Notes: generated by a model not told the origin, from the letters alone. A stretch of DNA of 64,000 nucleotides from Hymenopus coronatus (GCA_030762935.1 CM060900.1:373382632-373446631); one strand, 5' to 3'. Positions 1 through 11,895 are shown, counted from the stretch's first letter. Numbers and translations are program-made.

Positions 1-477
1 GAGTGAGGAATGAGGTAGGAGGATACACCGGGCGATCGGGACCAGGAGCAACGGCACGGAAGTGACAGGATCCTTATAGTTTCCAAATTAAAGCACCCTG
101 ACAGTCGAATAGGTAGACCGGAGCCTCCCGCCCCATGTAGGGTTCAGCGCCCCCGCCAGGAACGGCATCCCGGTAGCCAGTCGAAATTGGGGGACGGAGA
201 ATTTTTTTATGTCACGCCGTACAGAGCACTACCACAGACACTTCCAAACCTGAAAGAAGCCAGTGGGATGAAGAATGAATGAAATAACAATGGAAACCAC
301 GTGGGGACACAGGAAATTCGGGGGATGAAAGAAGCATATCCAGCATTCGCCTAGTGACCCGCGGAAACCCCCAAAAACTTATGGGCCGGCCACGGGAAGC
401 GAACCCCGACCTCCCGAATACGGCCACAGACAAAATCACCTGAGCCATCACGCTCCGTTATGGTAGGGAGAAAATTG
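1..477. other. Unassigned left edge
   Basis: Relatively GC-rich sequence before the first dispersed-repeat copy. The stretch around 360-450 (minus strand) has a tRNA/SINE-like look: a TGGCTCAGGTGA-like A-box and a GGTTCGCTTCCC-like B-box separated by about 40 bases. This may be the end of a tRNA-derived SINE, but no second copy in the window confirms it. No coding region is recognised. Confidence 0.3.
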
Positions 478-1330
478 AATTCCACCCAAAAATTCGATTT
501 CGAGATTTCACCGGAGATTCCTGAATCCAAAAAAGTATTCTTAGAATAAAGACAATTTGTGAGTGAGCGTGAATGAGTGTGTGCGTGTGTGCTCGTGTGT
601 GTGTGTGACCCTATGTGTCTGTGAACACCATAACTCGAAACGAAAATTCCAAACTTGATATAGAAATTCAGGATTTTACAAGCATGGACACGATGATTTT
701 CAAGAAAATGCCCGCCCCCCGGATTAAACTACTCTTTACATTTAACATTTATTAAAATTTTTGATTTTCTCATAAGGGCTCTCGTGGTATTGCTTAAAAT
801 TACACACGTTTAAGCTATTTTCATGGTAAATGAAATATATATCTGAATTTTCTGAAAATAGCCTCTGAAGGCCCCTTCATTCTGGCGGCATTGACATAAT
901 TGGTAAACCACAAGAGATAGACGAAAATTTACTTCACAAAAATTTAGATCTATCCAAAACACACAATTTATGTCACATACATTTTTTGTAGAGTGAACCA
1001 TTTTAGAGATATTCCTTGTTACTAGTTTCAATTTGTCTATACTTATACTTTTCTCAAATGGGAATGAATTTTTCCGTTTTTCTTTCTGCTGGTGAAGCAA
1101 AGAGAACGGAATTTCAATACATCACGTTAGCGACCATCTTTTGACTCTCTCTTTAGCCCAATTAAATGCATCTTACTTATCCATAGCCTACAAGCAAATA
1201 AGTAGTAAGACAATCTCTGTCTAATGCTTATTTTGATTAGCGTGATAGAAAAAATAGCTTTTTTAAGAAAAATTAGTTGCAGAATAGGTAGAGAAAGTCA
1301 TGTGAATGAGACACAATTATTTTCTCCTAA
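478..1330 (-). repeat. Dispersed non-coding repeat DR, copy 1
   Basis: This copy starts with an ATTCCACCCAAAA-type end and runs through blocks shared with all other copies. These are a GT/CA microsatellite near 580-610, CATAACTCGAAA, 'cacgatgattttcaagaaaatgccc', a block matching 'aatagcctctgaag', 'aaccacaagagatagac', and a GGTAGAGAAAGTCATG end near 1285. No long open frame is shared between copies, so this is a non-coding or non-autonomous family. It is diverged from copies 5 and 7, which lie in the same orientation. Confidence 0.75.
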
Positions 1331-2284
1331 AAGCATCTGAGGTAAAAGAAAATAATGCAGCAGTTATTTTGTAAGGGATTCCAGAACGGAATAATTGCAC
1401 ACAATAATCGTAGATCCAGCTAAAAAGTTGCGCCAACTCTTCACTTGCGCGATATAGTAACAGCATTAAAAGTAATCCGTTGCGTTACACGTCAGACAGA
1501 CAAGTGTGTGAGTGATGTCATTTTCAAGTGGAGGGTTCCTAAGTGTGCTTGCACTACACATATCTACACAGCATTATAGAGGGGATAAACAATAGAGGTA
1601 TACGTCTTTCCTTTTATTAAAAGCATGCATCCAAACTGTAGTAACATCACATTTATTTCGTATTTCTACATATAAATCTAGGCTATAAATAGACAACATA
1701 GCAGAGTAAGTCATCTTCCAGTATACTTTGAACGGAGCGAAGAATCATGAGCTAATACGAAATCGTTGTTTTCCTTGGTCGATAGGTGAATGGTAATGTC
1801 GTTTCTCTTCTACCATGATGCCCTTTGCCTCGTTTCTCTTTCATTCCGTATCCTTCCCTTATTCAGGTGTGTATTCTAAGTTTTGGGGCATGTGAAGTTA
1901 CCGGACAGATGACGCGGATGCCTGCACCGAGGAAAAATATCCCCCGCGATACAACTGTTTGTTTGGACGGATCGCCATTTGGGCAGCACCAGCACTGGGA
2001 TAGGTCTTTGAACCAGGAACTAATACTGACACCCGCATGTCTCTGTGAGCTGTCAGCCTTGTGTAGTTCCTTAATTTTTCCCTTCTTCCTGGTGTGGCGG
2101 TAGCCGCATTAGATCTCACGTAAGTCATGCACGAAGTGTTTCTCTCTAAACGTTAGACCAAATACTACTATTTTGCTCTTCTGCTCTGCGGTACAAGTAA
2201 GATCTTTAGATGTAACTTACTGCTGTTTTATAACTTGGCATTTTTAATTGAAAAGCTTGGAGCTGTTGCTGAAATACAATAATT
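1331..2284. other. Unassigned intergenic DNA
   Basis: No recognisable coding region, transposon end or RNA gene. Open frames at about 1825-2128 on both strands overlap each other and show no conserved motif. Confidence 0.3.
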
Positions 2285-2729
2285 TCTACTTCTACTAGGT
2301 GGCCCAACAACGCCGTATTTCAGGTGTGCAGATAACCATACGAACGATGAAATGGTTGCAGACCTCAGCGGGGCAATTCGAAGCAAACACCAGTCAGTGA
2401 CGGTGTTAAAATATAGCATGAGCCACCTTCGTTACACACCTCTTGTACATCAGCGAAAACGGTCAGGGAATCGCGCTCATCGAGAGGCAGTTTCCGGACT
2501 TGTACACGTCCATAATGATTTACAACAACATTGTAAATAGACGAAAACTTTGTTAAATGTTTTCCAATTCAGTTACAGAGCCTTTATATGCTTGATAAAT
2601 TCACCTATGGATACACCAATAGCTGGTTTTGTAATTGTGTGCGCGATGTTTCTATTTCAAGTTACAGGCTAGATCCGTTGTAGGGTAAAACAAACCTTTA
2701 AGGCGCCGCAACAAAAAAAAAAAACAAAA

Positions 2730-3985
2730 AAAATCCATGACAGCACGCAGTGTTTCACAGTATTATTATCATTAATATTATTATGCAGTAGATACACGCT
2801 AGGCAGAGTAAATCAAAACATGAAAACATGCAAACACGATAACACGCAGTGTTTCACCGTATTATTACTATTAATATTATTGCTCAAAATACGCTGAGCA
2901 GAATAAATGAAAACATGAAAACATCGAAACCAAAAGCTTATAGACACGAGAGCACTAAGTATTTCACTGTACTATGCTTAATATCATTTAATAACGCTTA
3001 GTAGAATATTTCAAAACATGAAAACATCTTAACGAAAAACATGCAAACACGAGAGCACGTAGTGTTTCACTGTTTTATTAATATTATTATATAGTGTACG
3101 CTTAGCAAAATAAACTAAAACTTGAAATGTCGTAACGAAAAACATGCAAACCGGAGAGCACGTAGTGTTCCACTGCATTATTATCATAATTCATATTATT
3201 ACGCGGTATACGCTTAGCAGAATAAAATAAAACATGATAACCTCGTAACGAAAAAATATCACAACACGGTAGTACGTACTGTTAACATTAATATTACTAT
3301 GCTGAGCAGAATATATCAAAACATGAATACATTATAACGAAAAATACGCAAACACGACAGCGTGTAATATTTTACTATGTCATTATTAGTGTTATTAAGC
3401 TGAGCAGAATAAATCAAAACATGAAAACCTCTAAATGAAAAAAAAAAAAAAAAAAAAAAAACACGAGAGCACGTAGTGTCAAATTGTCATTAATATTACA
3501 CTATACATTTCATTGTATTATTGTCATTAATAGTATGCTCTTAGTAGAATAAAACAAACGTGAACATGTTCTAAAAATACGCAACTACGCACTTAGTGTT
3601 TTACTGCATTATTATCATTAATATTAATTATATTTTAATATAATTGTGCTTAGCAGAAGGAATCAAACAAGAAAACATCATAACGAAAAATATTATGCAA
3701 ATAAAGAACACGTGGTGTTTCACTGTAGCGTTATCATTAGTACTATTACGCAGAATACACTTAACACAGTAAATCAAAACGTGAATTCATTGCAACGAAA
3801 AGCACTTAGTGTTCGTAGTGTTTTACTGTATTGTTATAAATGATATTATTACGCAGTGAACGCTTAGCAGAGTACATCAGCATATGAAGATATCGTAACG
3901 AAAAATATGCAAAGACGTGAGCTCACTGTGTTTTGCTGTACTATTATCATCATTAATACTATTGTCAGAATTAATTAATTTTAAT
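2730..3985 (+). repeat. ~105-bp subrepeat array, forward part
   Basis: About eleven to twelve degenerate units in one orientation. A typical unit reads AACATGAAAACAT..CGTAACGAAAAA, CATGCAAACACGAGAGCAC, GTAGTGTTTCACTGTATTA, TTATCATTAATATTATTACG, then CGCTTAGCAGAATAAATCAA. Units differ by substitutions and small indels and lack any shared reading frame. A homopolymer A run at 3439-3460 expanded inside one unit. Confidence 0.85.
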
Positions 3986-4029
3986 TTACTCTGATGGTTT
4001 ATAATGCGCAATAAAGAATAATAATAAGA

Positions 4030-4270
4030 AGAACAACAACAACAACGTTAAATACTACGTGCTGTTGATTTTCTAAATGATTCGTTACGACACTTTCATT
4101 TTTTGGGTTTACTCTACTATGTTTAGTAATAATACATAATAATACAGTAAAGCACTCCATGCTCTCATTTTTGCATGTTTTTCGTTAAGGTGTTTTCATG
4201 TTTTGATTTATTCTGCTGTAGTATAGTGCGTAATAATAATTAGAATAATAATGACGACGACGATGACGAT
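4030..4270 (-). repeat. ~105-bp subrepeat array, inverted part
   Basis: The same unit as in 2730-3985 appears here as its reverse complement, about two copies: GCATGTTTTTCGTTAAGGTG, TTTTCATGTTTTGATTTATT, CTGC. The switch of orientation lies in AT-rich sequence between about 3965 and 4030. The forward arm has many more units than the inverted arm, so the palindrome is asymmetric. Confidence 0.8.
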
Positions 4271-4288
4271 GATGATGATGATGACTAT

Positions 4289-4342
<54 letters not shown>
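4244..4342. repeat. GAY/TAA microsatellite
   Basis: A GACGACGATGATGATGATGA-type tract passes into a long (TAA)n run at about 4284-4342. It probably grew from the TTATTATTA part of the neighbouring subrepeat. Confidence 0.9.
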
Positions 4343-4345
<3 letters not shown>

Positions 4346-4758
4346 ACAGTGACACAATACAAGCTCTTAAACATTGTTTTTATTACAGCGCCTTAATATT
4401 TTGATTTATTATACAGTGGATCTAGTCCTTAATGTTAAATAAGAATATCGTGCACACAATTACAAAACTATCGCTGGATACTGATACTTTCGAATATAAA
4501 GGCTCTGTAACTGAAATGTAAGGCGGACTCTAATACAAATCTGGTAACTGCTTCTCGATGAATGTGATTCCCTTACCGTTTTCACTGGTATGCGAGAGGA
4601 GTAGAACGCAGATCGCTCTCAACATTTGTTCACACCGCCACTGACCGTGTTAGCTTCGAATAGCCCCGTTGAGTTCTGAAATCGTTTTATTGCACGAGGG
4701 GCTATCTGCACATGTTGGGTCACCTGATGTAGAATTAACGAAAATAATAAGCTATCTC

Positions 4759-4820
4759 AGGGCTCTCAACCTATTGTATGCGTACCACTGATGAGCTACT
4801 ACCGGGTGGTACGTAATTTT
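4759..4820 (+). repeat. hAT-type terminal repeat, solo
   Basis: The sequence CAGGGCTCTCAACC followed by 'tatgcgtaccactgatgagc' has the form of a hAT terminus (CAGKGNTTCCCAACC class, compare the complete element at 12025). No matching opposite end or 8-bp duplication was found nearby, so this may be a truncated end or chance. Confidence 0.3.
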
Positions 4821-4949
4821 TCACACTCAAATAAAAGCGTGGAGAGAAATTATTAAATTTGTAAAGTGCCTTTACTGATTGTAACACACTAGGGTACCAT
4901 TATCAGGAATATAAATTTGTCGAAGTTTGTATATTTCATGCCAAAGGTG

Positions 4950-5370
4950 TCATAATGAAACTTCAAACATTTACCCAGGATATTAACACTTGGTGCACGA
5001 AATGGATAACAACAATGAATCCCCAAAGCACCTGAAGTCGTCAAATTCACGTAAAAATGCAAGACTATAGACTACACTATTGTTCTAAAGGAAAACAAAT
5101 TCCTGGCATTGAAACAGTAAAATATTTAGGCCTCATGTTAGATAACAAATTAACGAGGAGATATATAAATGATCTCATAAAAAGGCTCAGAAAGAAAATT
5201 CATCAGCTGAAACATTTACTGAGAAATGCATTACCACTACACATCAACAGATTTATGTACTTCTCCATTATCAAATCTATGTGGATGTACGTATGCACTA
5301 TCTGCCGCTCAGGTTCAGACACCCAAATGAAACGAATCCAAACCATCCAGAATCGGTTTCTATGATGCAC
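4950..5370 (+). pseudogene. Non-LTR retrotransposon reverse transcriptase fragment
   Basis: A fragment of the C-terminal part of a LINE reverse transcriptase. The frame before 5057 encodes LQTFTQDINTWCTKW, followed after a break by VKYLGLMLDNKLT, INDLIKRLRKKIHQLKHLLR and MKRIQTIQNRFL. The xxYLGLxLDxKLTW motif and the following thumb-like helices are typical of Jockey-like insect LINEs. Only about 130 residues remain of the ~900-residue polyprotein. The catalytic YADD region and endonuclease are absent, and stops and frameshifts separate the pieces. Confidence 0.8.
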
Positions 5371-5631
5371 ACTTTTCAATTATTTTCAGGCATGTTACTA
5401 CTTATTTTATTTTTTATGTTTTGATGAATTGCTGTATAGCTATATTTATTATTTTTGAAAAAATCTAGCAATTTAAAATTTAACTCTTTGGTAGTATTTT
5501 AATAAATTGTAGAAATGAAACTTTAATTGGAATGTTAGTTTTGAAGAAATAAATAATAAATGTGGGACTTTAATTTTTACACAACTTTAGTTATTTACGC
5601 AACAACTAAGCATATTAACACATTTAAACTG

Positions 5632-5780
5632 CCCACCTCGATAGTGCGGAGGTAGCGTGTTTGCCTCATATTCAAGAGGTCTCAAGTTCGAATCTCGCTT
5701 AGGGCGAGTTACCCGGATAAAGCTCCATGGACTTGGTGCCGTCTTTATGGTCAGCCCCAATAATGTGGTTCTTTAAGCAG
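5632..5780 (+). repeat. tRNA-derived SINE, family B, copy 1
   Basis: The tRNA-like head has an A-box-like stretch (GTGCGGAGGTAGCG) and a B-box (AGTTCGAATCTCG) about 45 bases apart, separated by TTGCCTCATATTCAAGAGGTC. It is followed by a shared body (GGGCGAGTTACCCGGATAAA). The same arrangement recurs at 9935, 11655, 48135 and 53815. A functional tRNA is unlikely because no acceptor stem pairs. Confidence 0.7.
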
Positions 5781-5799
5781 ATGTTAGCAGGGATCAAGA

Positions 5800-6229
5800 T
5801 GCTAGCTTTATGAAAAATGACTGTTTTTAACTGATATTTATTTCAGCAAGAGTTCTATCTAGGTCGTGGAATGGTTGGTAAACCAACTCTACTGAAATTA
5901 TAGGGTAAGGTTTCTTTTCTGTAATATTCATGGGCATTAAAATCTGTTACAAACGCAATTGGCTTAAAACCCAATTTACACAGTGTTTTACCTTCAGCGC
6001 ATTTCTTGCTTTCAACTTAATTACGTGAGTATATGCTTCACAATTGTGATGTTTTCTTTTTATTTAAACACAATTGATAGTTAAATAACCTTTTGCGACG
6101 TAATTTGAGATAGCTTCTGGTACAATTTACACTCGCTTACGATGGCAGCACTCTTAGCATGGCTTCCCTTTCGTAAGAAACAATATCATCACCAGATATG
6201 ACCAACGAGGTTAAAGGGCCTTCCGCTGT
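5800..6229. other. Unassigned intergenic DNA
   Basis: AT-rich sequence with no recognised feature between the SINE and the next dispersed repeat. Confidence 0.3.
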
Positions 6230-7025
6230 TTAAAATAAGAAAACCATCTGATGTGTTCTATACACATGAGTTTCTCTAGCTGTTACACATACAGCCTTCC
6301 TTAACAAAGATTATTCTTTTATCTACAACATGCTAATCAAGGTAAACATTAGCAGGAATGGTCTTATTACTTGCTTCCTTGTATGTAAAAGTGATATAAG
6401 GGCATTCACTGGGCTAAATCGAGAGTCAAATCTTTTAAAAGTTGGTCCTATGTGAAACAACTGAAGTTTGATTCGCTTTGCATGGTCTGCAGTAAAACAA
6501 GAGAGATGAAACGAAACGTCACTTCCCGTTTGAGAAATGTTTAAGTAGTTTAAATTTTAAATTTAAACCAATACCAATGAATATCTCAGAAACGTCAGCT
6601 CTACATAGAAAACATATACGAAATAAATTGTGTGTTTTAACGAGATCTATCTATATTTTTTGTTTATCCCTTACGGTTTAACCGTTATGCAACATTCTGA
6701 AAAACTCATCCAGAATAAAGAGGTCTTCAGAAGCTATTCCAAGAAAATTCAAAATACCAATTTTATTTATGATGCAAATATCTTTCAAATTTTGTCTACG
6801 TAAGGGTAGTTTGTGGTGGGGGATTTTTTTGAAAATCTTCGTGTCGCATCCTTGGACGATACAAAAGATACATACCAAATTTGGTATTTTTGAGTTATGC
6901 TGTCAACAAACACACATACACACACATCTTTCTCTAAAAATGCTCTTTTCTGACTTAGGGGACCTCAAACCAAATATTTCTGGTGAAATCTCGACATCGA
7001 ATTTTTGGGTGGAATGCAAGAACCC
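6230..7025 (+). repeat. Dispersed repeat DR, copy 2
   Basis: Second copy of the family described at 478-1330, in the opposite orientation. Shared blocks include 'gagtttctctagctg', 'ctaatcaaggtaaa', 'cttattacttgcttcc', 'caaatcttttaaaag', 'gaaaatcttcgtgtcgcatc', 'tttgagttatgctgt', a CACACA tract at 6910-6927, and the end GGGTGGAATGCA near 7010-7020. Confidence 0.8.
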
Positions 7026-7029
7026 CGAA

Positions 7030-7569
7030 CATTTGAGAGCCATTGGCACTGTGAAACGCTTTCGTGTCAGGAGTAAATTCTTGTTTTGGCAATAACGAAC
7101 AAGAACCTCTTCCATGGAGAGGTAAAAGAGCAACACTAAACCGTGTTCTTTTATATCAGTGTGGAGGATATCCAAGACACACTATATTAATGTTTCCTTT
7201 GTTCCAAACGCATGCGTTAGCACGATTATTTCAATTTCTTTCTATCACACCAAAACTTACCTCCCCTTAAAATGAAGCTAAAACTGCGAAATTATGATAA
7301 ATTACTCATCAGGTATAAGCTTCCACTTCAAAACTGTATATGTGAGTACAATATTCATAAGCGCCGACTTGTTCTACATTTGGCCGGGGGCAGGATTGTA
7401 AAAAATATCGGGCATTAATAACTTTTTGTGCAATTTAAATTCTTCGTAATATAGTACCGATATTTTGAGTTGCCTGAAAATTAGACAAAAGATGATTAGT
7501 TTGAGACGTTATTTATAATCAGCTAATGATCAAGATCATAAATCAAAGGTATGTCATTCATGTTATTGA

Positions 7570-7624
<55 letters not shown>

Positions 7625-8579
7625 TCATTCTAGGTGTTTATAATTCAATTTAGGGATATTTAATATATTTGGAATAATAGTTTACTGAAATAGAAACTTC
7701 AGTATAACTTGTTAGGAACGAAGGGAATTTCACTCCAGAAATTGTATTTGTGCGAAGAGAAAGTTCAAGAAAGGCGAAGGTTGTAAATATTCCTTGTCAG
7801 AGCAATAGACGCCTGACTTTAGTACAATAAGGTCTTGTAAATAGGGAGAGGCACACACTTTCTATTAACCGTCTTTCTTAGCCACGTGATTCAAGAAACG
7901 AATCGAAAAACTATACGTCACCCATAAGGTAAAACAATTTTGAATAAGTAGGTTAAGCCAACGGTTGAGAAACATCGCGTTCTTTCCAAAGCACCAGAAA
8001 GTCACTAGACATCTTAAAGTCATGGAAGTTAGACGTTGTATCGGATAGCTCCCGAAAAACCACGCTAAGTTTTGTAAGAAAATGTTAGTAAGGTAATCAT
8101 CATTAAAGTGAGTGAAGTTCGCTTCGTGTTAGTGATGTTGTAAGTGTCTGTTCGTCAGGATAATAAGTGCCAACATTAAAGTCTGAAACTTAAACAGCTT
8201 TTGAACTTGCCTTCTGAACTTATCCATACGCCCTGAGACCAAACAATCCTGAGAGAAATAAACAAACCCTGAGAAAACCCCAAGTATTGAATTAACAGCT
8301 CGACGTCTGGGTCTTATGAAACAGCTAGCCGAGGAGAAATTTACCAGTGCTGCAGGTAAGCTGTCCACCTGACGCTGATGACCAGAGATCTCGACCAATC
8401 GTCCAAGTAAGTGACAGTAATAAAATTTCTGATTAATCATAGTATTTACGACGATGATAATTATAATGTGGATGGACGGCGCAAGTTGGAAGAAAAATAA
8501 CGCTAACTCTGTTGAGTCTTAGCTTACTGCTTCTGGCGAAATTGTGTTACGACTCAGTTCATTCCTACCAAAAGAGGTG
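7030..8579. other. Unassigned DNA with a TA microsatellite
   Basis: Apart from the (TA)n tract at 7570-7623, nothing is recognised. An open frame of 103 codons at 8129-8440 (minus) shows no known motif. Confidence 0.3.
7570..7623. repeat. (TA)n microsatellite
   Basis: An almost uninterrupted run of about 25 TA dinucleotides. Confidence 0.95.
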
Positions 8580-8815
8580 GCTGAGATCGTTAACACATGG
8601 ATTCATGATCTGCAATTAAAATCCAACCAGGATCATCCTGCCTAACTGATATTTCTTTTTTTAAGGTTATTCTCTGGCCACATAACTGGCAAATGCCAGG
8701 GAGGGAAAATACCTTAAATTTAGGTCTGGAATATTTCCTTTCCTAATTACCATTCCATGTATTATCTGTGTAAACCATCTGTGGTGCCGTACAAAGTAAG
8801 AACTGGTGTTTAAAC
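8580..8815 (+). repeat. SINE, family C, diverged copy
   Basis: The right part (about 8740-8810) follows the family C body seen at 32352 and 23217: ACCATTCCATGTATTATCTG, then CATCTGTGGTGCC, then GTGTTTAAACA. The left part (8580-8640) is a weak tRNA-like head containing GTGGCTGAGATCGTTAAC. Divergence is high, so the left boundary is approximate. Confidence 0.5.
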
Positions 8816-8819
8816 ACAT

Positions 8820-9934
8820 CTAAGAAGAGAGCGTTTATTCTTGCTTATACCACTGAAAAAAGATATAAGTTCATGTCATTTTCATGATGGCAATGGATGA
8901 AAGCAACAGTATTTAGGCGACTACACGGAGATCCCACCCGTGGCTACACAAATGACAAAGGTAATTAACAGTTTGCTATTACTTAAGCGTGAGGATAGTT
9001 ACGAATTAGAAAATGGATGCACTGCGTTCCCTGTAATGGATTTCTCAAAACGATTTACTTCGAAAACTTATCGCAGATATTAAAGCTACAAAATAGTTTT
9101 CTACGATGGAATTTGTGTGCTGATGGGACGTTAACTAAAACCTAAGTTGCATCACTATTTCTTTTGTAAAAATTGAAATCTGCATTTTAAATAAGGGTAA
9201 TCATTTACAACCCCATTCTCCCTATTTAAACAAGTTTAGTGTTCTTAATGAGTATCTTTGAATATTGGGGGGGGGTGGGTGGGGAGGTAGGCCCCATGCA
9301 AAATTATTTCAGAGGCAATGCCCCTGGATTTGTAAGTTAGGGGATGCAGAAGGTGCCTTGCCCCCACCCCTAAGTCGGTACCTATAGTTTCTACGGTTAA
9401 TGGCAGACGCACCTTGGTGACAATGACACCCTGAATCGTGAACTGCAAGTCATGAGAGTCGATTCCATTCCACGCAAAAGCTACCACAGACTTCGTCATT
9501 CCTTACTACACCATAAATATTCACTTAGATTATGTTGGCTATTACATATTATTCTTATAAAATTCTATTTTCCTATCTACTTAATTTTATAGTTTTCTCC
9601 CAAACATGATGGCCTTCAAACGGGAACGCTCCCCCTGCCACTGGGCAATAACCATTAGCAAGCAAACGGCAACCCAGTACTAAGGGTGCGAGGCAACGTA
9701 GTAAAATCTCTTGTTGCCTGCAGACTCAACTTTCAAGTCGAGATTCGCGCCTCAGTTAAGGGACCGGTAAGTGGAAAACTTGGCAACTGCGAGGGTTGGT
9801 TTCCAACCGCAAACCCCCTAATCCCAGACTTTGGCAGAAGGTTATCATGTTCTGAAAAATACTGTAATTGGGATAGAACTTAATAGTTACATTACACATT
9901 TTGTTACATATTTTTGCGCCAGCTTCTGCCTCTG
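8820..9934. other. Unassigned intergenic DNA
   Basis: No recognised gene or repeat. A G-rich tract lies near 9268-9290. Confidence 0.3.
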
Positions 9935-10090
9935 AAGTGTGGTGGTAGTTTGTCTGTCTAACATTCAAGAGGTCCCGAGTTTGAGCCTCAGTCACGGTGA
10001 GTTACCTGGGTACAGGTTTCCCAGGGTTTTCTCTTATCCTGAGAATACCTACGTCGAGTAACCTAAGCTGCAACCTCGGGCACATTTGTG
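9935..10090 (+). repeat. SINE, family B, copy 2
   Basis: Matches the copy at 5632: GTGGTGGTAGTTTGTCTGTC, then ACATTCAAGAGGTCCCGAG, then GTGAGTTACCTGGG, followed by a longer body (TTTCCCAGGGTTTTCTCTTA, TCCTGAGAATACC). The A-box and B-box spacing is tRNA-like. Confidence 0.7.
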
Positions 10091-10805
10091 CTTCATTTCG
10101 ACCATTTCATTAATTCATTGTCCTTGTTACCTTCCAGAGCGTTTAACTTACAAAAAAGAAATAAAAAGCTCTGATGTGCTCCATTCATATGACTTTCTCT
10201 GCCAATTTTTCGACAAACTATTCTTACACAAACCTACTCTTCTATCTATTTTATGCTAATCAAGATAAAGAGTAGCAAAAATGGTGTTATTACTTGCTTC
10301 CTTATCAGTAGAAGAGAAATAAGGAGACGTGCTAGGAAAAAGCGATAGTCGACATCTTTTAAAAGCTGGTCACTATGTGATTGAAATTTGGTTGTCATTG
10401 CAAAGCCAGGAATAAAACAAAAGAAACAGAAATTAAAAATTCATTTTTCAGAAGACTGAAACACATAAGAAGGAATATCTCGGAAATGATTAACTCCACC
10501 GACAAAACAAAAACAAAAAAGCATACACCGAGATCTACACGTTTTGCCTATCTCTCTGCGGTTTACCCGTTATGCAAAAGTAATCCAGAATAAAAAGTTC
10601 TTTAAAAACGGTAAACAATTCAAGATAGGTATTCATTTTATTTGTCAGGTAAATATCTTTAATATATGGTATTTTAATCAAAATCGTTAGAGCCATTTTT
10701 GAGAAGATCAAAGTTTTCGAAAAGTTTGCCATGTAAAGGGTAGTTTGGGCTACGGGAAATTTCTTGGAAATCTTCGTGTCACATCCCTGGAAGATGAACT
10801 TAATT

Positions 10806-11597
10806 GAGGGGCTCAGTGCCAGAGGGAGCTTCCCAGAAATAGCTAAATTTGAGAAAAAAAGGAGTTTTATTACAGTTGTTGATTTGGTGAAAAATGTAAT
10901 ATCAAGGTACAACTTTTTTAAATCCAGTATTTGATGCACATTTTGAAATGTCCTAGAAAATACAAAAAAGTGATATTTAACAGTTTTTTTATTTATTTAG
11001 CACTGCAAGCCGTATTATTTACTAAAAATTTACTTATGCAGAGAGAGAAACTAAACATGATATTATTCATATTCCTCACCATTGTTTCTTTTTCGTTTAG
11101 TAACAACTCTTTTCTATATGTTTTGCTTGCATATTCGTTTATTTCCTTCACTAGCTATACTATTTACCCCCATTTTGAAAAACAGAATAATCTGCAGCAT
11201 AGTATAATGCCTAAAATTTCAACTATTTACACAATATTCTTAATGTTTAATAATAATCTTACATACTATTCTGTTTCACGTATTAAGGCCTAAAATCATT
11301 TCTTGGCCTATAGTTTAAACAATAAACAATACTATTAAAATAATTAACGTTCTGTAAGTTTGGTGGCATTGTTCTTTAAATAGCAAGCAACTTCATAGTG
11401 GGATATCCCCATCTGGCACAAACTTTCTCACTTTGGAAAATGACTCAGTTTCTGTAAGTTACTATAGATGGCACTCTAAAACAGCTAATATTACCAAGAT
11501 TTCTACAATAATGAGAGACGGCAGAAGCTGTCTAAAAACAAAAAAATCTCATTTTTTCACAATGTGTGGGATAACTCCCTCTGGCACTGAGCCCCTC
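10806..11597. mobile_element. 792-bp inverted-repeat element, non-autonomous
   Basis: Both ends carry an identical inverted repeat, GAGGGGCTCAGTGCCAGAGG, continuing by two or more bases. The ends are flanked on both sides by AATT (10802-10805 and 11598-11601). Removing the element and one AATT from this DR copy gives a sequence that aligns base for base, without a gap, to the equivalent spot in copy 4 near 14948, which supports AATT as the target duplication. The internal 120-codon frame (10931-11293) is hydrophobic, very AT-rich and unrecognised, and probably not a gene. Subterminal CTGGCAC motifs recur near 11414 and 11469. Superfamily is uncertain. Confidence 0.7.
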
Positions 11598-11654
11598 AAT
11601 TATCAAGTTCGGTATTTCACAGATTTTTCATTTTTACTTATGTTGGTCAAAGAC

Positions 11655-11895
11655 ACATACGGGCATTATTTTTTTAAATTTAGTTTAATGGTCTATAACC
11701 TGGTAGAACATATCGGACGTTGAAGAAAACGAGTGAAATGATCCTCAAAAGAGCTCAAGGTCCATGGAACTTAAAAATTATTTCAAACTAGTTTTCTCAG
11801 GATAAATGAAAACCCCTAAAAAACTTTACCGTGAAATTCACCGCCAACTCAAGATTCAAACCCGGAACGTCTTGAATGTGAGGCAGACACGAAAT
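11655..11895 (-). repeat. SINE, family B, copy 3
   Basis: Read on the minus strand it gives CTGCCTCACATTCAAGACG, then GGGTTTGAATCTTGAG, then a body ending in TTCATTTATCCTGAG. It interrupts DR copy 3. Similar 'gacaca' strings on each side may be the remains of a target duplication. The left boundary is approximate. Confidence 0.6.

Larger units (their letters stand above)
2285..4745. mobile_element. Foldback-like element with inverted arms
   Basis: The two ends are long imperfect inverted repeats: 2285-2715 pairs with the reverse complement of 4375-4745. Shared blocks in the same order include CAGTTACAGAGCCTTTATAT, TTTTGTAATTGTGTGC, CTAGATCC, AAGGCGC, GAAAACGG and GGCCCAACA/GACCCAACA. The arms are diverged by roughly a fifth to a quarter by eye. 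Between them is an array of ~105-bp subrepeats that points right until about 3985 and left after about 4030, so the whole structure is one large palindrome centred near 4000. No transposase is seen. The architecture resembles Drosophila FB (Foldback) elements, whose inverted repeats also contain tandem subrepeats. Relationship to FB is inference. No clear target duplication was found. Confidence 0.65.

Noticed and set aside
2730..3985. Regular repeats resembling a CRISPR array
   Set aside because: Units are ~105 bp, degenerate over their full length, without identical short repeats and unique spacers, in eukaryotic DNA.
10931..11293. 120-codon plus-strand open frame
   Set aside because: Very AT-rich and hydrophobic with no motif, inside a non-autonomous inverted-repeat element. 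Long frames arise easily in such composition on the right phase.
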